This document shows positions 1 through 9,503 of a stretch of 64,000 bases of DNA, in pieces. Position numbers and translations under genes: made by a program. Below the pieces are notes generated by a model, which was not told the origin of the DNA, did no database searches, and was given only the letters and a program-made list of their open reading frames with translations. Origin of the DNA: Gammaproteobacteria bacterium (GTDB lineage Bacteria > Pseudomonadota > Gammaproteobacteria > Xanthomonadales > SZUA-36); the NCBI GenBank assembly GCA_021772915.1, contig JAJFLB010000008.1, positions 1 to 64,000 of the forward strand, read 5' to 3'. Each line of letters opens with the position of its first letter. The first letter of the stretch is position 1.

Positions 1-63
1 GGGACGGGTTGAAGTGCCGGCCAAATCCTCCGTTGTCCGTGGGGTCTCCGGCCTCACGTACAC

Positions 64-172
64 TCGCTGTGGGGGCTATCTGCTGACCGGCCCGTGCGCG
101 ACAGGGCGTCGCGACCGAGCGCACAGGGATGTGTTCACAGCGTGTCCTGACAGCAGATACCCACCACAGCGA
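64..172. repeat. Dispersed long palindrome, copy A
   Basis: Imperfect inverted repeat. The left arm (64-86) and right arm (about 148-172) match over about 23 bases with two or three mismatches, ending in TCGCTGTGG/CCACAGCGA. The loop carries the core shared with four other copies in the window: GAGC, a few bases, CAGGGATG, a short T-rich segment, then GCGTGTCC near 118-147. It lies just downstream of the aldo/keto reductase gene. No protein is evident. The first bases of the window resemble the tail of a further truncated copy. Confidence 0.7.
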
Positions 173-214
173 CCCTTCGTTGAATTAAGAGGAACAACAG
201 TGGATCAGAGCCCC

Positions 215-1174
215 TTATTTAATAGCATGTTCGATTTGCTCCATCACCTCGGGTGTGAAGCTATCTGAAAATTGCAGAGCCTGCATGTTTTCGTGCACCT
301 GCCCGACCCGGCTGGCCCCGGTAATCACGGTGCTGACATGGGGGTTTTGCAGACACCAGGCCAACGAGAATTGCGCCAGGCTGGCACCCATCTGCTCTGC
401 GATTGGTTTGAGTGCTGCAACTTTCTTGAGACTTCCGGCATCGGTTAATTGGTCTTGTAACCATTCGAAACGGGGCAAGGCGCCACGGCTGTCACTGGGG
501 ATACCGGTGTTGTACTTGCCGGTCAGCAAGCCGGAGGACAGCGGGCTCCAGGTGGTGGCGCCGTAGCCGTGTTCGCGGTACAGGTGTTTATATTCTGCGC
601 TGAAGCGGTGTCGCTCAAGGAGGTTGTATACGGGCTGCTCCACCACGGGCTTGTGCAGGTGGTTTTGCTGTGCAAACTCAATTGCCGCCAGAATCCGGTC
701 TGCCTCCCACTCGGAGGTCCCCCAGTACAGTGCTTTACCGCGTTCAATGATGTTGTGCATGGCCCATACGATCTCTTCCACCGGTGTTGCGGGATCATCA
801 CGGTGGCAATACAAGAGATCCACGTAGTCCAGGTCCAGGCGCCCTAACGAGCCATCGATGCCCTCGAGCAGGTACTTGCGATTCAAGGTGTTTTTTTCGT
901 TAATACCGTCGTGCAAACCCCAAAATAGCTTGGTTGAAACCAGATAGCTTCCGCGCCGCCAGCCCAGTTTTTTCAGCGCCGCACCCATGATTTCCTCGGA
1001 CTTGCCGCTCGCGTAGGTTTCGGCGTTATCGAAGAAATTGACACCTGCGTCATAGGCTGCCGCCATCATCTCGGCTGCATCTCTAACGCCTGACTGATTG
1101 TGAAACGTGACCCACGAACCAAAGGAAAGCTCACTGACCTGGATGCCGGATTTGCCAAGTTGACGATACTTCAT
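215..1174 (-). CDS. Aldo/keto reductase, Kv-beta/YghZ-like
   Basis: A 319-residue cytoplasmic NADPH-dependent aldo/keto reductase of the branch that includes potassium-channel beta subunits and YghZ. The catalytic tetrad is visible: Asp49 and Tyr54 in FFDNAETY, Lys82 in VSTKLF and His124 in LLYCHRDD. The C-terminal nucleotide-binding part [14 protein letters not shown] is typical of the family. I chose the ATG at 1174 over an in-frame GTG at 1180 because GGGGAG lies five bases upstream. The family reduces aldehydes, methylglyoxal or similar carbonyls; the substrate here cannot be read. It stands at the left edge, in the same direction as the M20 peptidase gene behind it, 36 bases away, and could share a transcript with it. 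Confidence 0.93.
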   Translation of the reverse strand: MKYRQLGKSGIQVSELSFGSWVTFHNQSGVRDAAEMMAAAYDAGVNFFDNAETYASGKSEEIMGAALKKLGWRRGSYLVSTKLFWGLHDGINEKNTLNRKYLLEGIDGSLGRLDLDYVDLLYCHRDDPATPVEEIVWAMHNIIERGKALYWGTSEWEADRILAAIEFAQQNHLHKPVVEQPVYNLLERHRFSAEYKHLYREHGYGATTWSPLSSGLLTGKYNTGIPSDSRGALPRFEWLQDQLTDAGSLKKVAALKPIAEQMGASLAQFSLAWCLQNPHVSTVITGASRVGQVHENMQALQFSDSFTPEVMEQIEHAIK

Positions 1175-1210
1175 GAGCACTCCCCGAATTGAATTGGCAG
1201 CGCCAGGTGA

Positions 1211-2671
1211 TTAATTCATCGCCCGTGTGATCAAGTGGTAATAAAACCGGATCGCCCGCAGGTATTCTTCCACCGCGATGTGCTCGTCAATGCCATGCAC
1301 GTGGCGGATGGTATCGGCATTGACCCGCACCAGTATAAATCGATAAACATTGTCCGTGAGGGGGTAGTAATTCTTGGCGTCGGTGCCGCCCCGCACCATG
1401 TATGGAGCGACCAGTACGTCGGGATCGAAAGCACGGATGGTGCTCGCGATCAGCTCATAGGCCGCCGAATCGGTGGGTGACAGGGGCGAAGGATCCCAGT
1501 TCGAAGCAATATTGACCTCGACCCGCTCATCATCTATCAAACCCACAACACGGTCTCTGACCGTTTTACCAGTTTCCCCGGGCATGATGCGGAAGTTGAC
1601 GATGGCAGAAGCCCGGGTCGGCAGGATGTTGGATTTTGGACTACCGGAGATCATGGTGGCGGCGGTGGTGGTGCGCACGCCGGAGGCATTGCCGGGGTCC
1701 TTGATCAACTGTCGCTCAATCAGACCGGAAAACAACCAGCGATTGGCCAGGAAAAGCCGGTCCATGAAAGGCATGTAGCGTCCGATGGCGTTGATGGTCA
1801 TCATCATGTAGTCCATATTCGCGGGGAACGGATTGTCCTCCACCCTCACGATGGCCGCACTCAGGATTCCCACAGCGGTGTGGTCCGGTGGCTGCGAGGA
1901 GTGACCGCCAGGTGCATTGACCACCAGTTCGAGGTTGATCCAGCCTTTCTCGGCAATACCAATGATGGCCACGGGTGCCTGTACCGAGTCGATGATGCCT
2001 TCGGTAATGACACCGCCTTCGTCCAACACAAACTCGAACCTGACATTCTGATCGGCAAACCACGCGGCGATCTGCTCGGCGCCGTCCTGACCACCGACTT
2101 CTTCGTCGTGGCCGAAGGCAAGGTAGACCGAGCGGTGCGGTTGGATACCTTCTGATAGCAATTGCTCCATCGCCTCGAGCAAGGTGATCACACTGAGCTT
2201 GTCGTCCATGGTGCCCCGCCCCCAGATCGTGCCATCGGCCACCACACCTCCAAACGGATCATGAGTCCATGAGTCACGAGAGATCGGGTCAATCGGCACG
2301 ACATCCATATGGCCCATGAACAAAACCGGGTTCAGCGAGCTGTCGTCACCGGGCAGGTGATAGACCAGACTGTAGTCATTCACCACGGTTTTTTTCAGTT
2401 GCTGGTTGACCAGCGGATAGGCCGTCTCCACAAAAGCTGCAAAATCCCTGAACGCCGCGGCATCAAAGTTGCTACGGTCATCGTAGGATATGGTCGGGTA
2501 GGTGATGGCCTGGGCGAAGCGCTGAACAGCACCCTGCTCGTCGAGGGGGAAGTCTGCGACGAGGTCAGCGGCGGCTGCCTGCCGGTTCTCGAATACTGTT
2601 TCAGCACGGTAGACAAGGATGATTGCCAGGCCGGCCAGTACCAGAAATGTGACGCCAATTATCTTTTTCAT
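1211..2671 (-). CDS. M20 family metallopeptidase, membrane-anchored
   Basis: A 486-residue zinc peptidase or amidohydrolase of family M20, closest in size and layout to carboxypeptidase S/PM20D1-type enzymes. One hydrophobic segment at residues 4-22 should anchor it in the membrane or act as an uncleaved export signal. Metal and catalytic motifs are in order: GHMDVVP (His121, Asp123), GRGTMDDK (Asp156) and HDEEVGG (catalytic Glu190, metal Glu191), with a dimerisation domain inserted near 240-370 and a final metal His in the C-terminal part. PM20D1 relatives hydrolyse or form N-acyl amino acids; the substrate here is unknown. It starts at an ATG and lies upstream of the aldo/keto reductase in the same direction. 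Confidence 0.93.
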   Translation of the reverse strand: MKKIIGVTFLVLAGLAIILVYRAETVFENRQAAAADLVADFPLDEQGAVQRFAQAITYPTISYDDRSNFDAAAFRDFAAFVETAYPLVNQQLKKTVVNDYSLVYHLPGDDSSLNPVLFMGHMDVVPIDPISRDSWTHDPFGGVVADGTIWGRGTMDDKLSVITLLEAMEQLLSEGIQPHRSVYLAFGHDEEVGGQDGAEQIAAWFADQNVRFEFVLDEGGVITEGIIDSVQAPVAIIGIAEKGWINLELVVNAPGGHSSQPPDHTAVGILSAAIVRVEDNPFPANMDYMMMTINAIGRYMPFMDRLFLANRWLFSGLIERQLIKDPGNASGVRTTTAATMISGSPKSNILPTRASAIVNFRIMPGETGKTVRDRVVGLIDDERVEVNIASNWDPSPLSPTDSAAYELIASTIRAFDPDVLVAPYMVRGGTDAKNYYPLTDNVYRFILVRVNADTIRHVHGIDEHIAVEEYLRAIRFYYHLITRAMN

Positions 2672-2739
2672 TGTTACTGTCTTCGGTGAGAGGGTTTGTG
2701 GAAATTACTCAGCTTATCACCACGATGTGAATTCCAGGC

Positions 2740-3192
2740 TTACGACTCAAGATCAAGATCGAGATGCTGTAATTCCCCGGGCGAGGCCAGTAATTGCCGC
2801 ATTTCATCGGGAATCCTGGCCGACTTCAGGTTACCGTCTTCAAGTATTGTGGCGTAAATTCGTATTGCACGTCCTTCCGTGATGAGAGCTCCCGTGTCGG
2901 CATTGATGGCCTTGCAATTCCAATGCAAACTGGAGTTACCGATCCTTTTAAGCGCAATGGTTGATTTGATCCGTTCACCATAGGCGGCCGGTCCGATAAA
3001 TCGGAAGTGAATTTCACCCATAACAAAGGTCGTGCGATCATTTTTTACCATTTTTCCAATGGAGTATCCCAGCGTACTGAACAGCTCATGCTCGGTGTCA
3101 TTAAACCAGGTCAGCATACGCGGGAAATAGACCAGGCCAAAGGGATCAGATTCCCCCCATGGAACAATTAGTTCCTTCCAGTACATGATCAT
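2740..3192 (-). CDS. Acyl-CoA thioesterase, 4HBT hotdog fold
   Basis: A 150-residue single-domain hotdog protein. The N-terminal signature WGESDPFGLVYFPRML matches the 4-hydroxybenzoyl-CoA thioesterase/YbgC group, in which the Asp or Glu of this segment acts in thioester hydrolysis. The rest (IHFRFIGPAAYGERIKS, then WNCKAINADTGALITEG) follows the beta-sheet pattern of the fold. Two start codons, at 3192 and 3186, are equally possible. Likely cytoplasmic, acting on an acyl-CoA or aryl-CoA. It sits alone between the M20 peptidase and the NSS transporter, all leftward, with about 115 bases separating it from the transporter. Confidence 0.88.
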   Translation of the reverse strand: MIMYWKELIVPWGESDPFGLVYFPRMLTWFNDTEHELFSTLGYSIGKMVKNDRTTFVMGEIHFRFIGPAAYGERIKSTIALKRIGNSSLHWNCKAINADTGALITEGRAIRIYATILEDGNLKSARIPDEMRQLLASPGELQHLDLDLES

Positions 3193-3306
3193 TATTTTTG
3201 ATTCCCTGTCATTGGTATTCTCACCCGTGATCGATACGGCGACCGATTATACACGTTGGTAGTTTTACTATTGATTTGATCCGTTCGTTGGTCAACCGTT
3301 TGTGCC

Positions 3307-4617
3307 TCAACCAACCAGGCTGGCCAGGTAGCCCACGAGAATGGCGCCCAGCGTAAGTGGTATAGCGTATCTGATCCAGGTAGTCAGTAAGGCAGCCCAG
3401 CGTTGGCTCAAACCAACTTCAAGCTGTGCCCGCAGCCGTTTACTGCCCAGCCCCCAACCGGCACCAATGGCAGCCATGAGCGCACCGGCGGTAAACATGC
3501 CGGAACCGAAAATCAGGTCGAGTGTTCCAATCCACTCGGGGTTCCAGGCAATCGGCAACATGGTGACCAGGCTACTGAGACCGACCAGGTTCAGCCAGCC
3601 CTTGCGTGACAAACGAATACCCGAAAGATCCGATAAACCGCTGGAGATGGCATCAAAAGTGGCGATCGCTGATAACAGTGCGACCAGCCCCCAACTGACC
3701 AGAAAGAGACTTGCAACGACATCTCCACCCGGCATTTTGGAAAACAGTTTTGGCAGGGTGTCGAACAACAGGCTGGGCCCTGCTGTCATGTCCAGACCGA
3801 ACACCAGCACGGCCGGAATGACGAACAGTGTGCCCAGTAAAGCCGCCCCCGTATCCATTGCGCCGGTAGCCAGGGCCGTGGATGCGAGTTTTTCGTCCGA
3901 CTTCAGATAGGAGCCGTACATGACCGCAAGCACGCCGGAGATACCAACCGAGAAGCAGGCCTGACCCATCGCCGCAAACAGCACATCCGGGCCAAGCAGG
4001 CCGAAATCCGGACGCAAGAATTCCGCCAGTTTTTCAGTCGCGCCATCCAGGCTGAGTGATACGACCACCATGTAAATCGCGGCCAGACCAAACAGGGGGA
4101 TGGCGTAGCGGTTAAACAATTCAATGCCACGGTGCAGGCCACGGCGGACAATCCATATACAAAGCAGCGTAACCCCGGCAGCGAACAGGTACTGCACGCC
4201 GTGTTGGTCAAGGCCCTGGCCATACAGACCAAGCGTTTCCTCGCTGAACCCGTGACGCAAACCAAACCAGGCACTGTAAATGATATTGCCGATGATGAGG
4301 TCATAATAGGTCACCGCCATGAACACCGAAAAAACCAGCACCAGACCGAGCACCAGACCAAATGCCGGTCCAAACACTTCGCGATAGGCAGCAATGGGCC
4401 CTTTGCGTGTACTGCGGCCAAGCGCCCATTCAGCCGTAAGCGCAGGGGTTGCCAACATGATCATGAACACGATGTACACGAGTAGAAAAGCACTGCCGCC
4501 GTGCTGGCCCATCATGTACGGGAAACGCCAGACATTACCAACACCGATAGCCAGACCTGCCATTGCCATGAGGGTGGTGAGGTGTGTGCTGAAAGTCGGA
4601 CGGCTACTCATCTTCAT
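3307..4617 (-). CDS. Sodium:neurotransmitter symporter (NSS/SNF) family transporter
   Basis: A 436-residue inner-membrane protein with the hallmark first helix of the NSS family, AGLAIGVGNVWRFPYMMGQ, where backbone and side chains form the sodium and substrate sites in LeuT relatives. About eleven hydrophobic helices follow; the length suits the shorter bacterial members. The family imports amino acids or amines with sodium. The ATG at 4617 overlaps the end of the upstream bicupin gene by 14 bases, so the two are almost certainly co-transcribed and coupled; an ATG two codons later is also possible. The substrate is not deducible, but the cupin partner suggests import and then modification of one small molecule. 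Confidence 0.93.
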   Translation of the reverse strand: MKMSSRPTFSTHLTTLMAMAGLAIGVGNVWRFPYMMGQHGGSAFLLVYIVFMIMLATPALTAEWALGRSTRKGPIAAYREVFGPAFGLVLGLVLVFSVFMAVTYYDLIIGNIIYSAWFGLRHGFSEETLGLYGQGLDQHGVQYLFAAGVTLLCIWIVRRGLHRGIELFNRYAIPLFGLAAIYMVVVSLSLDGATEKLAEFLRPDFGLLGPDVLFAAMGQACFSVGISGVLAVMYGSYLKSDEKLASTALATGAMDTGAALLGTLFVIPAVLVFGLDMTAGPSLLFDTLPKLFSKMPGGDVVASLFLVSWGLVALLSAIATFDAISSGLSDLSGIRLSRKGWLNLVGLSSLVTMLPIAWNPEWIGTLDLIFGSGMFTAGALMAAIGAGWGLGSKRLRAQLEVGLSQRWAALLTTWIRYAIPLTLGAILVGYLASLVG

Positions 4618-5356
4618 ACCTCACTGCTGGACTGCCAGCTGGATAAAACAATCCAGCCAGGGTCATACCCTCGGGACTGGTACATTCCAGGCAATGGCTC
4701 TGTTTTCGCGGCAGGTAGATCAGGCTACCCGGGCGCACCGCCGCTTTTTGATCACCGGCCCACATGAATCCTTCGCCGGAGAGAATGCAAATTGTTTCCT
4801 CGTAAGTATGGAAATGAGAAGGTGCCCTGGATTGTGGGATCATACCAATAAACTGGGTGACCTGATGTGAGCCCACGGCAGGACCGACCAGTAACTTGAA
4901 GAACCGGTCACCTGTTGCCTGTGATGTTTGCCTGTCCGAATACACCAGTCTGGCCGCCTGGTCAGTGTTGAATGTGCCCGTGGCACCACCAAAAATGAGC
5001 TGTTCAGACTCAGGACAAACACCCACCAGCAACTGCAAGGGCTCTTTATTTTCATTAACTATGGAAAACTTCTCGCCTGGATAGAGGTAAGCCCCCGTTT
5101 TGGCCTGCAGCGGGAATGTCTGGTTACCAATAAGCAAACTTGCCTGACCTGCAAAGGCATACAATACCTGATCACCAGCGGCAAAGCCGATTGGCTCCGA
5201 CCTCCCTTTGGAGAAAACCATGGCTGTCATGGAAAGTGCATCGCTCCCCGCAGCCCTGTCAATATAGGTCGCCCACGAGCACAAGCCCTGGGCCCGGTAG
5301 TCCAGGTCATCAAGGTGGGTGACAAAACAGCGACCTTGCAGATCAACGCGATTCAC
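4604..5356 (-). CDS. Bicupin protein, ureidoglycine aminohydrolase-like layout
   Basis: A 250-residue cytoplasmic protein with two cupin barrels. The C-terminal barrel has the metal-binding pattern SHFHTYEETICILSGEG followed by a late His in PRKQSHCLEC; the first barrel, near 60-115, is weaker and may have lost its metal. I chose the GTG start at 5356 because AGGGGAAATAA precedes it. Bicupins of this size include (S)-ureidoglycine aminohydrolase and other metal-dependent lyases or isomerases, but the sequence does not fix the reaction. It overlaps the downstream NSS transporter gene by 14 bases and so probably handles the transporter's substrate or controls its supply. Confidence 0.8.
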   Translation of the reverse strand: MNRVDLQGRCFVTHLDDLDYRAQGLCSWATYIDRAAGSDALSMTAMVFSKGRSEPIGFAAGDQVLYAFAGQASLLIGNQTFPLQAKTGAYLYPGEKFSIVNENKEPLQLLVGVCPESEQLIFGGATGTFNTDQAARLVYSDRQTSQATGDRFFKLLVGPAVGSHQVTQFIGMIPQSRAPSHFHTYEETICILSGEGFMWAGDQKAAVRPGSLIYLPRKQSHCLECTSPEGMTLAGLFYPAGSPAVRYEDE

Positions 5357-5516
5357 TTATTTCCCCTGCGTAAAGGCCGTCAAGTTTACGGGTAAAGTAG
5401 GCAGGTGCAATAGTAATTGTCGGTAGCGCCATGTTCTCTTCCTGCATACCGGGTAATACAAGAGATACGATGAGACGTACATTTCTTGCATTTCCAAGAG
5501 GAGAATGACTCCGCTG

Positions 5517-6707
5517 TCAAAAATTCATTTGTAGAAGAAGTTGAATTATTTCGGGTTTGTCAGCGACTCGTTTTCGATTCGGAAGCGCCCGAGCGAGAGT
5601 GTAGTTGGCCAATACCCTTATGTTGCGGCTGAAATACCAGTTGAGTCCCAGCGTGTAGTTGGTTTCGCGTCCGCCCTTAATTGCACCATCGTCAAGATCC
5701 AGGTGACTCATCCGGACACTCAACTCCCAGGCACCCGTGCGCCGCCGTGGGTTGATTCGTGTGAACGCCCCCCGCCGCTCACTGAATCGGCGTTCCTCAC
5801 CGGACAGCAGCCATCTTCCCTGTACGTACCAACCTGCAAAGGCCGCATTGTCCTTGGATCCGCGAGCGAGTCTGGTGTGGATGTATTCTGCGACCAGGGA
5901 CTTTGGCCCATGGGTATAAATCAGTCCTGCGCCCGACCGCCAAACCGAATCAACATCCTTAATGGAGCGGGTGTCAACGAGCCGTTGCCCGCTGATATGT
6001 GTTTCCGGCCGGGCACGGAATCGCAGGGCTTCATCGGGTTGCCTGTATTGCAGCGAAACAAGGCCATGCACCTGGGCTGTTGCACCACCCCATAGCATGC
6101 TCGTTGCGGTACCTGCAACACTCCAACCATAAGTTTGATCGCCGGCCGAGTCCACTGGGGTATTGGTAAACGCACCAATACGTATGCTGCTTTTTTGTGA
6201 ACCCAGGCTGGTGCTAATACCGGTCTGGTATTGTTCCGTTAGTGCCGAGGTCAGTGAGCGCTCGGCAAACGCACCATTGTTCGAGCTGGTCTGCCAGTCC
6301 AGACCAAATGGCACGGAAATCATACCTGCGTTAATTTTCCAGTAGGGTCTGGGTCGGTACTGGAGCCACATACGCTGTATTTTCGGATTACCCCTTCTGA
6401 GGTCTGTCTCCAGGTACACCCGCCAGCCATCTGCAAATTGCCAGCGGCTGGTTGCCCGCAGACGACGTAATTCTGAGCCACTTGTCAGAGTCAGTTTGTC
6501 AGCCCGGTAATGAGCGAATCCAGCATCAATTCTTAGCCTGATATCCAGTCGATTATCGGTAGGCCGGTCCTTGGACGCGTTTGCCCAAGTGTGGTCATTT
6601 GGCGTTGAAATAAACGCAATTACAACGAATTGCCAGAGCCCCCATACAACCCGCTTGTGTCTATACCTGTGTGCTGGGGAGCGCACCACTTTGTATGACT
6701 GAATCAT
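5517..6707 (-). CDS. OprP/OprO-like porin
   Basis: A protein of about 396 residues predicted to form an outer-membrane beta-barrel. After a basic and hydrophobic export segment (residues 18-43) it shows alternating aromatic strands, the phosphate-porin-type motif GAFAERSLTSAL in the first third, and a terminal strand ending QLLLQMNF with C-terminal Phe, the BAM recognition signal. The reading frame is open further upstream to 6881, but the ATG at 6707 overlaps the stop of the upstream hydrolase gene as ATGA, which fixes the start. It is the last gene of a four-gene leftward operon starting at the operator region near 10.7 kb. OprP relatives admit phosphate or polyphosphate; the solute here is unknown. 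Confidence 0.8.
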   Translation of the reverse strand: MIQSYKVVRSPAHRYRHKRVVWGLWQFVVIAFISTPNDHTWANASKDRPTDNRLDIRLRIDAGFAHYRADKLTLTSGSELRRLRATSRWQFADGWRVYLETDLRRGNPKIQRMWLQYRPRPYWKINAGMISVPFGLDWQTSSNNGAFAERSLTSALTEQYQTGISTSLGSQKSSIRIGAFTNTPVDSAGDQTYGWSVAGTATSMLWGGATAQVHGLVSLQYRQPDEALRFRARPETHISGQRLVDTRSIKDVDSVWRSGAGLIYTHGPKSLVAEYIHTRLARGSKDNAAFAGWYVQGRWLLSGEERRFSERRGAFTRINPRRRTGAWELSVRMSHLDLDDGAIKGGRETNYTLGLNWYFSRNIRVLANYTLARALPNRKRVADKPEIIQLLLQMNF

Positions 6708-7708
6708 GAAGCTCCGCCTTGACAGCGGTCCGGGCTGAAGAAAAACCCCATAATCCGCGCTGTCAGGCTTTGCTGACGTACACATTCTGAAAAGGAATGT
6801 CCCACCTCCGGCAACAGTTCCAGGTCGACCTGCGATCCAAACCCTTGCTGACGATGGAATTTCTGCATTTCTTGGACCCACGACCGTGCTCGCTGTAAGC
6901 GGTTTCTGCCTTGTTGCTGATCAATGTCACGGGAGCGGTTTAATGATTTGTCGCGTTTTGTATCGCTGGTGCCCACGTATACCCGGATCGGCGTCTCGGC
7001 GAGTTGTCCAGGTTGGAAGCGGAGATCGGGCAAGCCTGCGATACCGTCGATTCCAAAGGGATAATCCTGCCGGGCTGGAAACGTATACCAACCAGCTGAG
7101 CCCAGTGAAAGGGCCTTGATTCGGCGCGGATAAGCAAATGCATAACGATGCGCAAACTGGGCGCCAGCGGAATAACCGAAAAGGTAAAACGTGTCTGTGT
7201 TGACCGGGTACGTCTGACCAACCTCATCGAGGATCGCGTTCAGACCGTAATCGGCACGGGGTCCGAGCCCGGCCCGCCCGAGGCGTTGGTAATCCTTATT
7301 GCCGAGTTTTTCAAACAATGGCGCAACAATCAATGCAGAGTGAAGCTGTGCCAGTGACGCAAAGGCTTCGACTTGCGCCCGTGCTTTCCTGGCTATTCCG
7401 TGCACCACTACTACCACCGGACAGGAGGTGCTCAGGTGTTTCGGCACCCACGTATAATACTTTTGTGTGGGTAAACAGCTCAGTTGATTTTGGACAATCC
7501 GCGAGCAGTCAAACGCCGATTTAAAACGCGTCGAAGTAACTAGCTGGAAGGCTGTCCTTCGCTGACCAGGTACTTCTTGCCCTAAATTAGGAGGACATCC
7601 GTGTCCAGTTGCTTCATCCTTGAAACACAGGGGCCTATCTTGTTGACGTGCGGTATGCTTGAAATCCATAGGACTATCGTATTCGGGTGCTTTTACCTTA
7701 GAACTCAT
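6704..7708 (-). CDS. Alpha/beta hydrolase
   Basis: A 334-residue alpha/beta-hydrolase-fold protein. VVVVVHGIARKAR supplies the oxyanion-hole segment, LFGYSAGAQFAH the nucleophile elbow (Ser180 from this start), and EVGHSF near the end the likely catalytic His. The C-terminal half resembles polyhydroxybutyrate-depolymerase or feruloyl-esterase types, which act on esters. The first 80 residues are polar and unlike any domain I know. The start is uncertain: the ATG at 7708 is preceded by GGGAAA; the frame stays open upstream into the ABC gene. The stop overlaps the start of the porin gene as ATGA. Cysteines are frequent for a cytoplasmic protein, but no clear signal peptide is seen. Confidence 0.78.
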   Translation of the reverse strand: MSSKVKAPEYDSPMDFKHTARQQDRPLCFKDEATGHGCPPNLGQEVPGQRRTAFQLVTSTRFKSAFDCSRIVQNQLSCLPTQKYYTWVPKHLSTSCPVVVVVHGIARKARAQVEAFASLAQLHSALIVAPLFEKLGNKDYQRLGRAGLGPRADYGLNAILDEVGQTYPVNTDTFYLFGYSAGAQFAHRYAFAYPRRIKALSLGSAGWYTFPARQDYPFGIDGIAGLPDLRFQPGQLAETPIRVYVGTSDTKRDKSLNRSRDIDQQQGRNRLQRARSWVQEMQKFHRQQGFGSQVDLELLPEVGHSFSECVRQQSLTARIMGFFFSPDRCQGGAS

Positions 7709-7805
7709 GAGAAAGTTTCCCAGCCACTTGCCTCTGGCCCAAACACCCGAATAACAAGTGCTACCACACCTGTTTCGCGTTGAGAATATTTCAACGTTGA
7801 CAAGC

Positions 7806-9503
7806 TCATGACGCCATCCGAAGCGGGCTGGCAAACAACTTTGCAGTTCTGCTAGTGGACGAAAATAATTGTGTTGGCGTGCCTTGCTCTACCAACTTGC
7901 CGCTTTGCAGGTACCAGACCTGGTCAGCCATGAGCACGTATTTCTGCTGATGGCTGACCATTAAAATGGTGCCGTGATACTGGTCCAGCAATTGTTCCAG
8001 GATTGCACTGGCAGTTGCGTCAAGATTGGTGTCTGCCTCATCCAATAACAGAATCGACGGCTCATCAAGCAGAGCCCGGGCCAATACGATGCGCTGCCGT
8101 TCACCGCTGGACAAGCCTTTGCCACCTTCTGACAGCCGGGTCATTAGTCCTTTCGGCAGGCTGTCCACCAATTCCTGGAGTTGGCAAAACTTAATGACCC
8201 GCTGCAACTCGGTATCAGATACCCGTGGATTGCGGTAGCGAATATTGCGCAACAGGGTGCCGCGCAGCAACGGGAAGTCGCCACCGACCATTCCAACGTT
8301 TCTTGACAGTACCCGGTGGCCGATTTTGCGGACGCTGGTACCGTTAACAGAAATTCTGCCCTTATCGGGATCAACCAGGCGACTTATTAGTGCCAATAGC
8401 GTTGATTTACCGGAGCCATTGGGGCCGACAATTGCAACCCTTGTGCCTGGTTGTACTTCTGCACTGACTGCACTGAGCGCCTGGTTTACAAAGACATTCC
8501 TGATCGTAACCAGACCTTCTTCCGAGCTTTTAGTGGAGCGGTTTCCGCGTACTCTTCGCAGGGTTGGCAGTTGCAGGAATTCGACAATCTTCTTTCGCGA
8601 AATAGCGGCACCATACCAGTATTCATGTACTCTCCCGAGATCGCGGATAGGGGCTGCAACTAAACCAGTCAATACCAGGATCGCCGCAAGGGAGCCCGTG
8701 CTCAATGTATGCTGATTCAACATTACCGTGCCCAGAATCAATACGGCACCGGTTGCCAAGATTACGGTGGCTTCAGCAAGCCCCCGCAATGTTCCAATGG
8801 ATCGGGACTGTTGAACACTTGCATCGGCCAGAGCTACACCCTGGCTTTTCAGTTTCCTGCTCTCACGCCGGGACTGCCCGCAAACCTGGACCACCGACAG
8901 CTGCATTATTTTCTCAGTGATGTTGCCGAGCATTCGGGCTTTGAGCTTTCTGACCAGGCGGGTTTTATGCCAAAGTTTCCGGCCACTACCGAGCGATAGT
9001 ATTACTCCGAGCAGGATTACCGAGCTAACGCCACCGCCTACCGGCGGGTTCATCCAGGTAATCGTGCAGATGATCCCGATTATCAGCATGCTACTCACTA
9101 TCAGGCGTGCCAGTCCAAGGCTGATCCAACGGCGCAATGCGTTCATATCGCCGCCAAAACGTAAACTGATTGATCCGACCGAGAAGCGCTGCATGGTACG
9201 TGGTGAAAGCCGGCCCAGATGGCCAAACAGCCGTTGACGGACTTCCAACAGGTAATCCTGACCCAGGGATTCAGCCAAGTGACGCTCCAGGGTGCGCAGT
9301 CCGATCGAGGCAATGGCCAGGACCAGAAACAGGCTGCCAATGGAAATGAGCGAAAACCCCGGGGTTTTTGAAATAGTGCTGTCAATGAGATGTCGAATTA
9401 GCCACATAACCGAAATGGCCGTACCCGCCTGAACCAATCCATTGAGTGCGAGCAGCGCAAAGCTGAGCCGCCGTGTTCCTTGGAATAGTATCGGCATGAT
9501 CAT
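7806..9503 (-). CDS. ABC exporter, fused permease and ATPase
   Basis: A 565-residue half-transporter: six predicted membrane helices in residues 12-295 and an ATPase domain from about 330. Walker A GPNGSGKST is at 360-368, the signature LSSGERQR at 464-471, Walker B ILLLDEA at 484-490 with catalytic Glu489, and the switch His lies in MVSHQQ. The Q-loop is odd: the normal Gln position falls in MVGGDFPLL and reads Gly. Type IV exporters of this kind work as dimers and export peptides, lipids or drugs. Its start overlaps the stop of the upstream P-loop gene by four bases (ATGA), so the two products are probably made together. Exported substrate unknown. Confidence 0.92.
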   Translation of the reverse strand: MIMPILFQGTRRLSFALLALNGLVQAGTAISVMWLIRHLIDSTISKTPGFSLISIGSLFLVLAIASIGLRTLERHLAESLGQDYLLEVRQRLFGHLGRLSPRTMQRFSVGSISLRFGGDMNALRRWISLGLARLIVSSMLIIGIICTITWMNPPVGGGVSSVILLGVILSLGSGRKLWHKTRLVRKLKARMLGNITEKIMQLSVVQVCGQSRRESRKLKSQGVALADASVQQSRSIGTLRGLAEATVILATGAVLILGTVMLNQHTLSTGSLAAILVLTGLVAAPIRDLGRVHEYWYGAAISRKKIVEFLQLPTLRRVRGNRSTKSSEEGLVTIRNVFVNQALSAVSAEVQPGTRVAIVGPNGSGKSTLLALISRLVDPDKGRISVNGTSVRKIGHRVLSRNVGMVGGDFPLLRGTLLRNIRYRNPRVSDTELQRVIKFCQLQELVDSLPKGLMTRLSEGGKGLSSGERQRIVLARALLDEPSILLLDEADTNLDATASAILEQLLDQYHGTILMVSHQQKYVLMADQVWYLQSGKLVEQGTPTQLFSSTSRTAKLFASPLRMAS

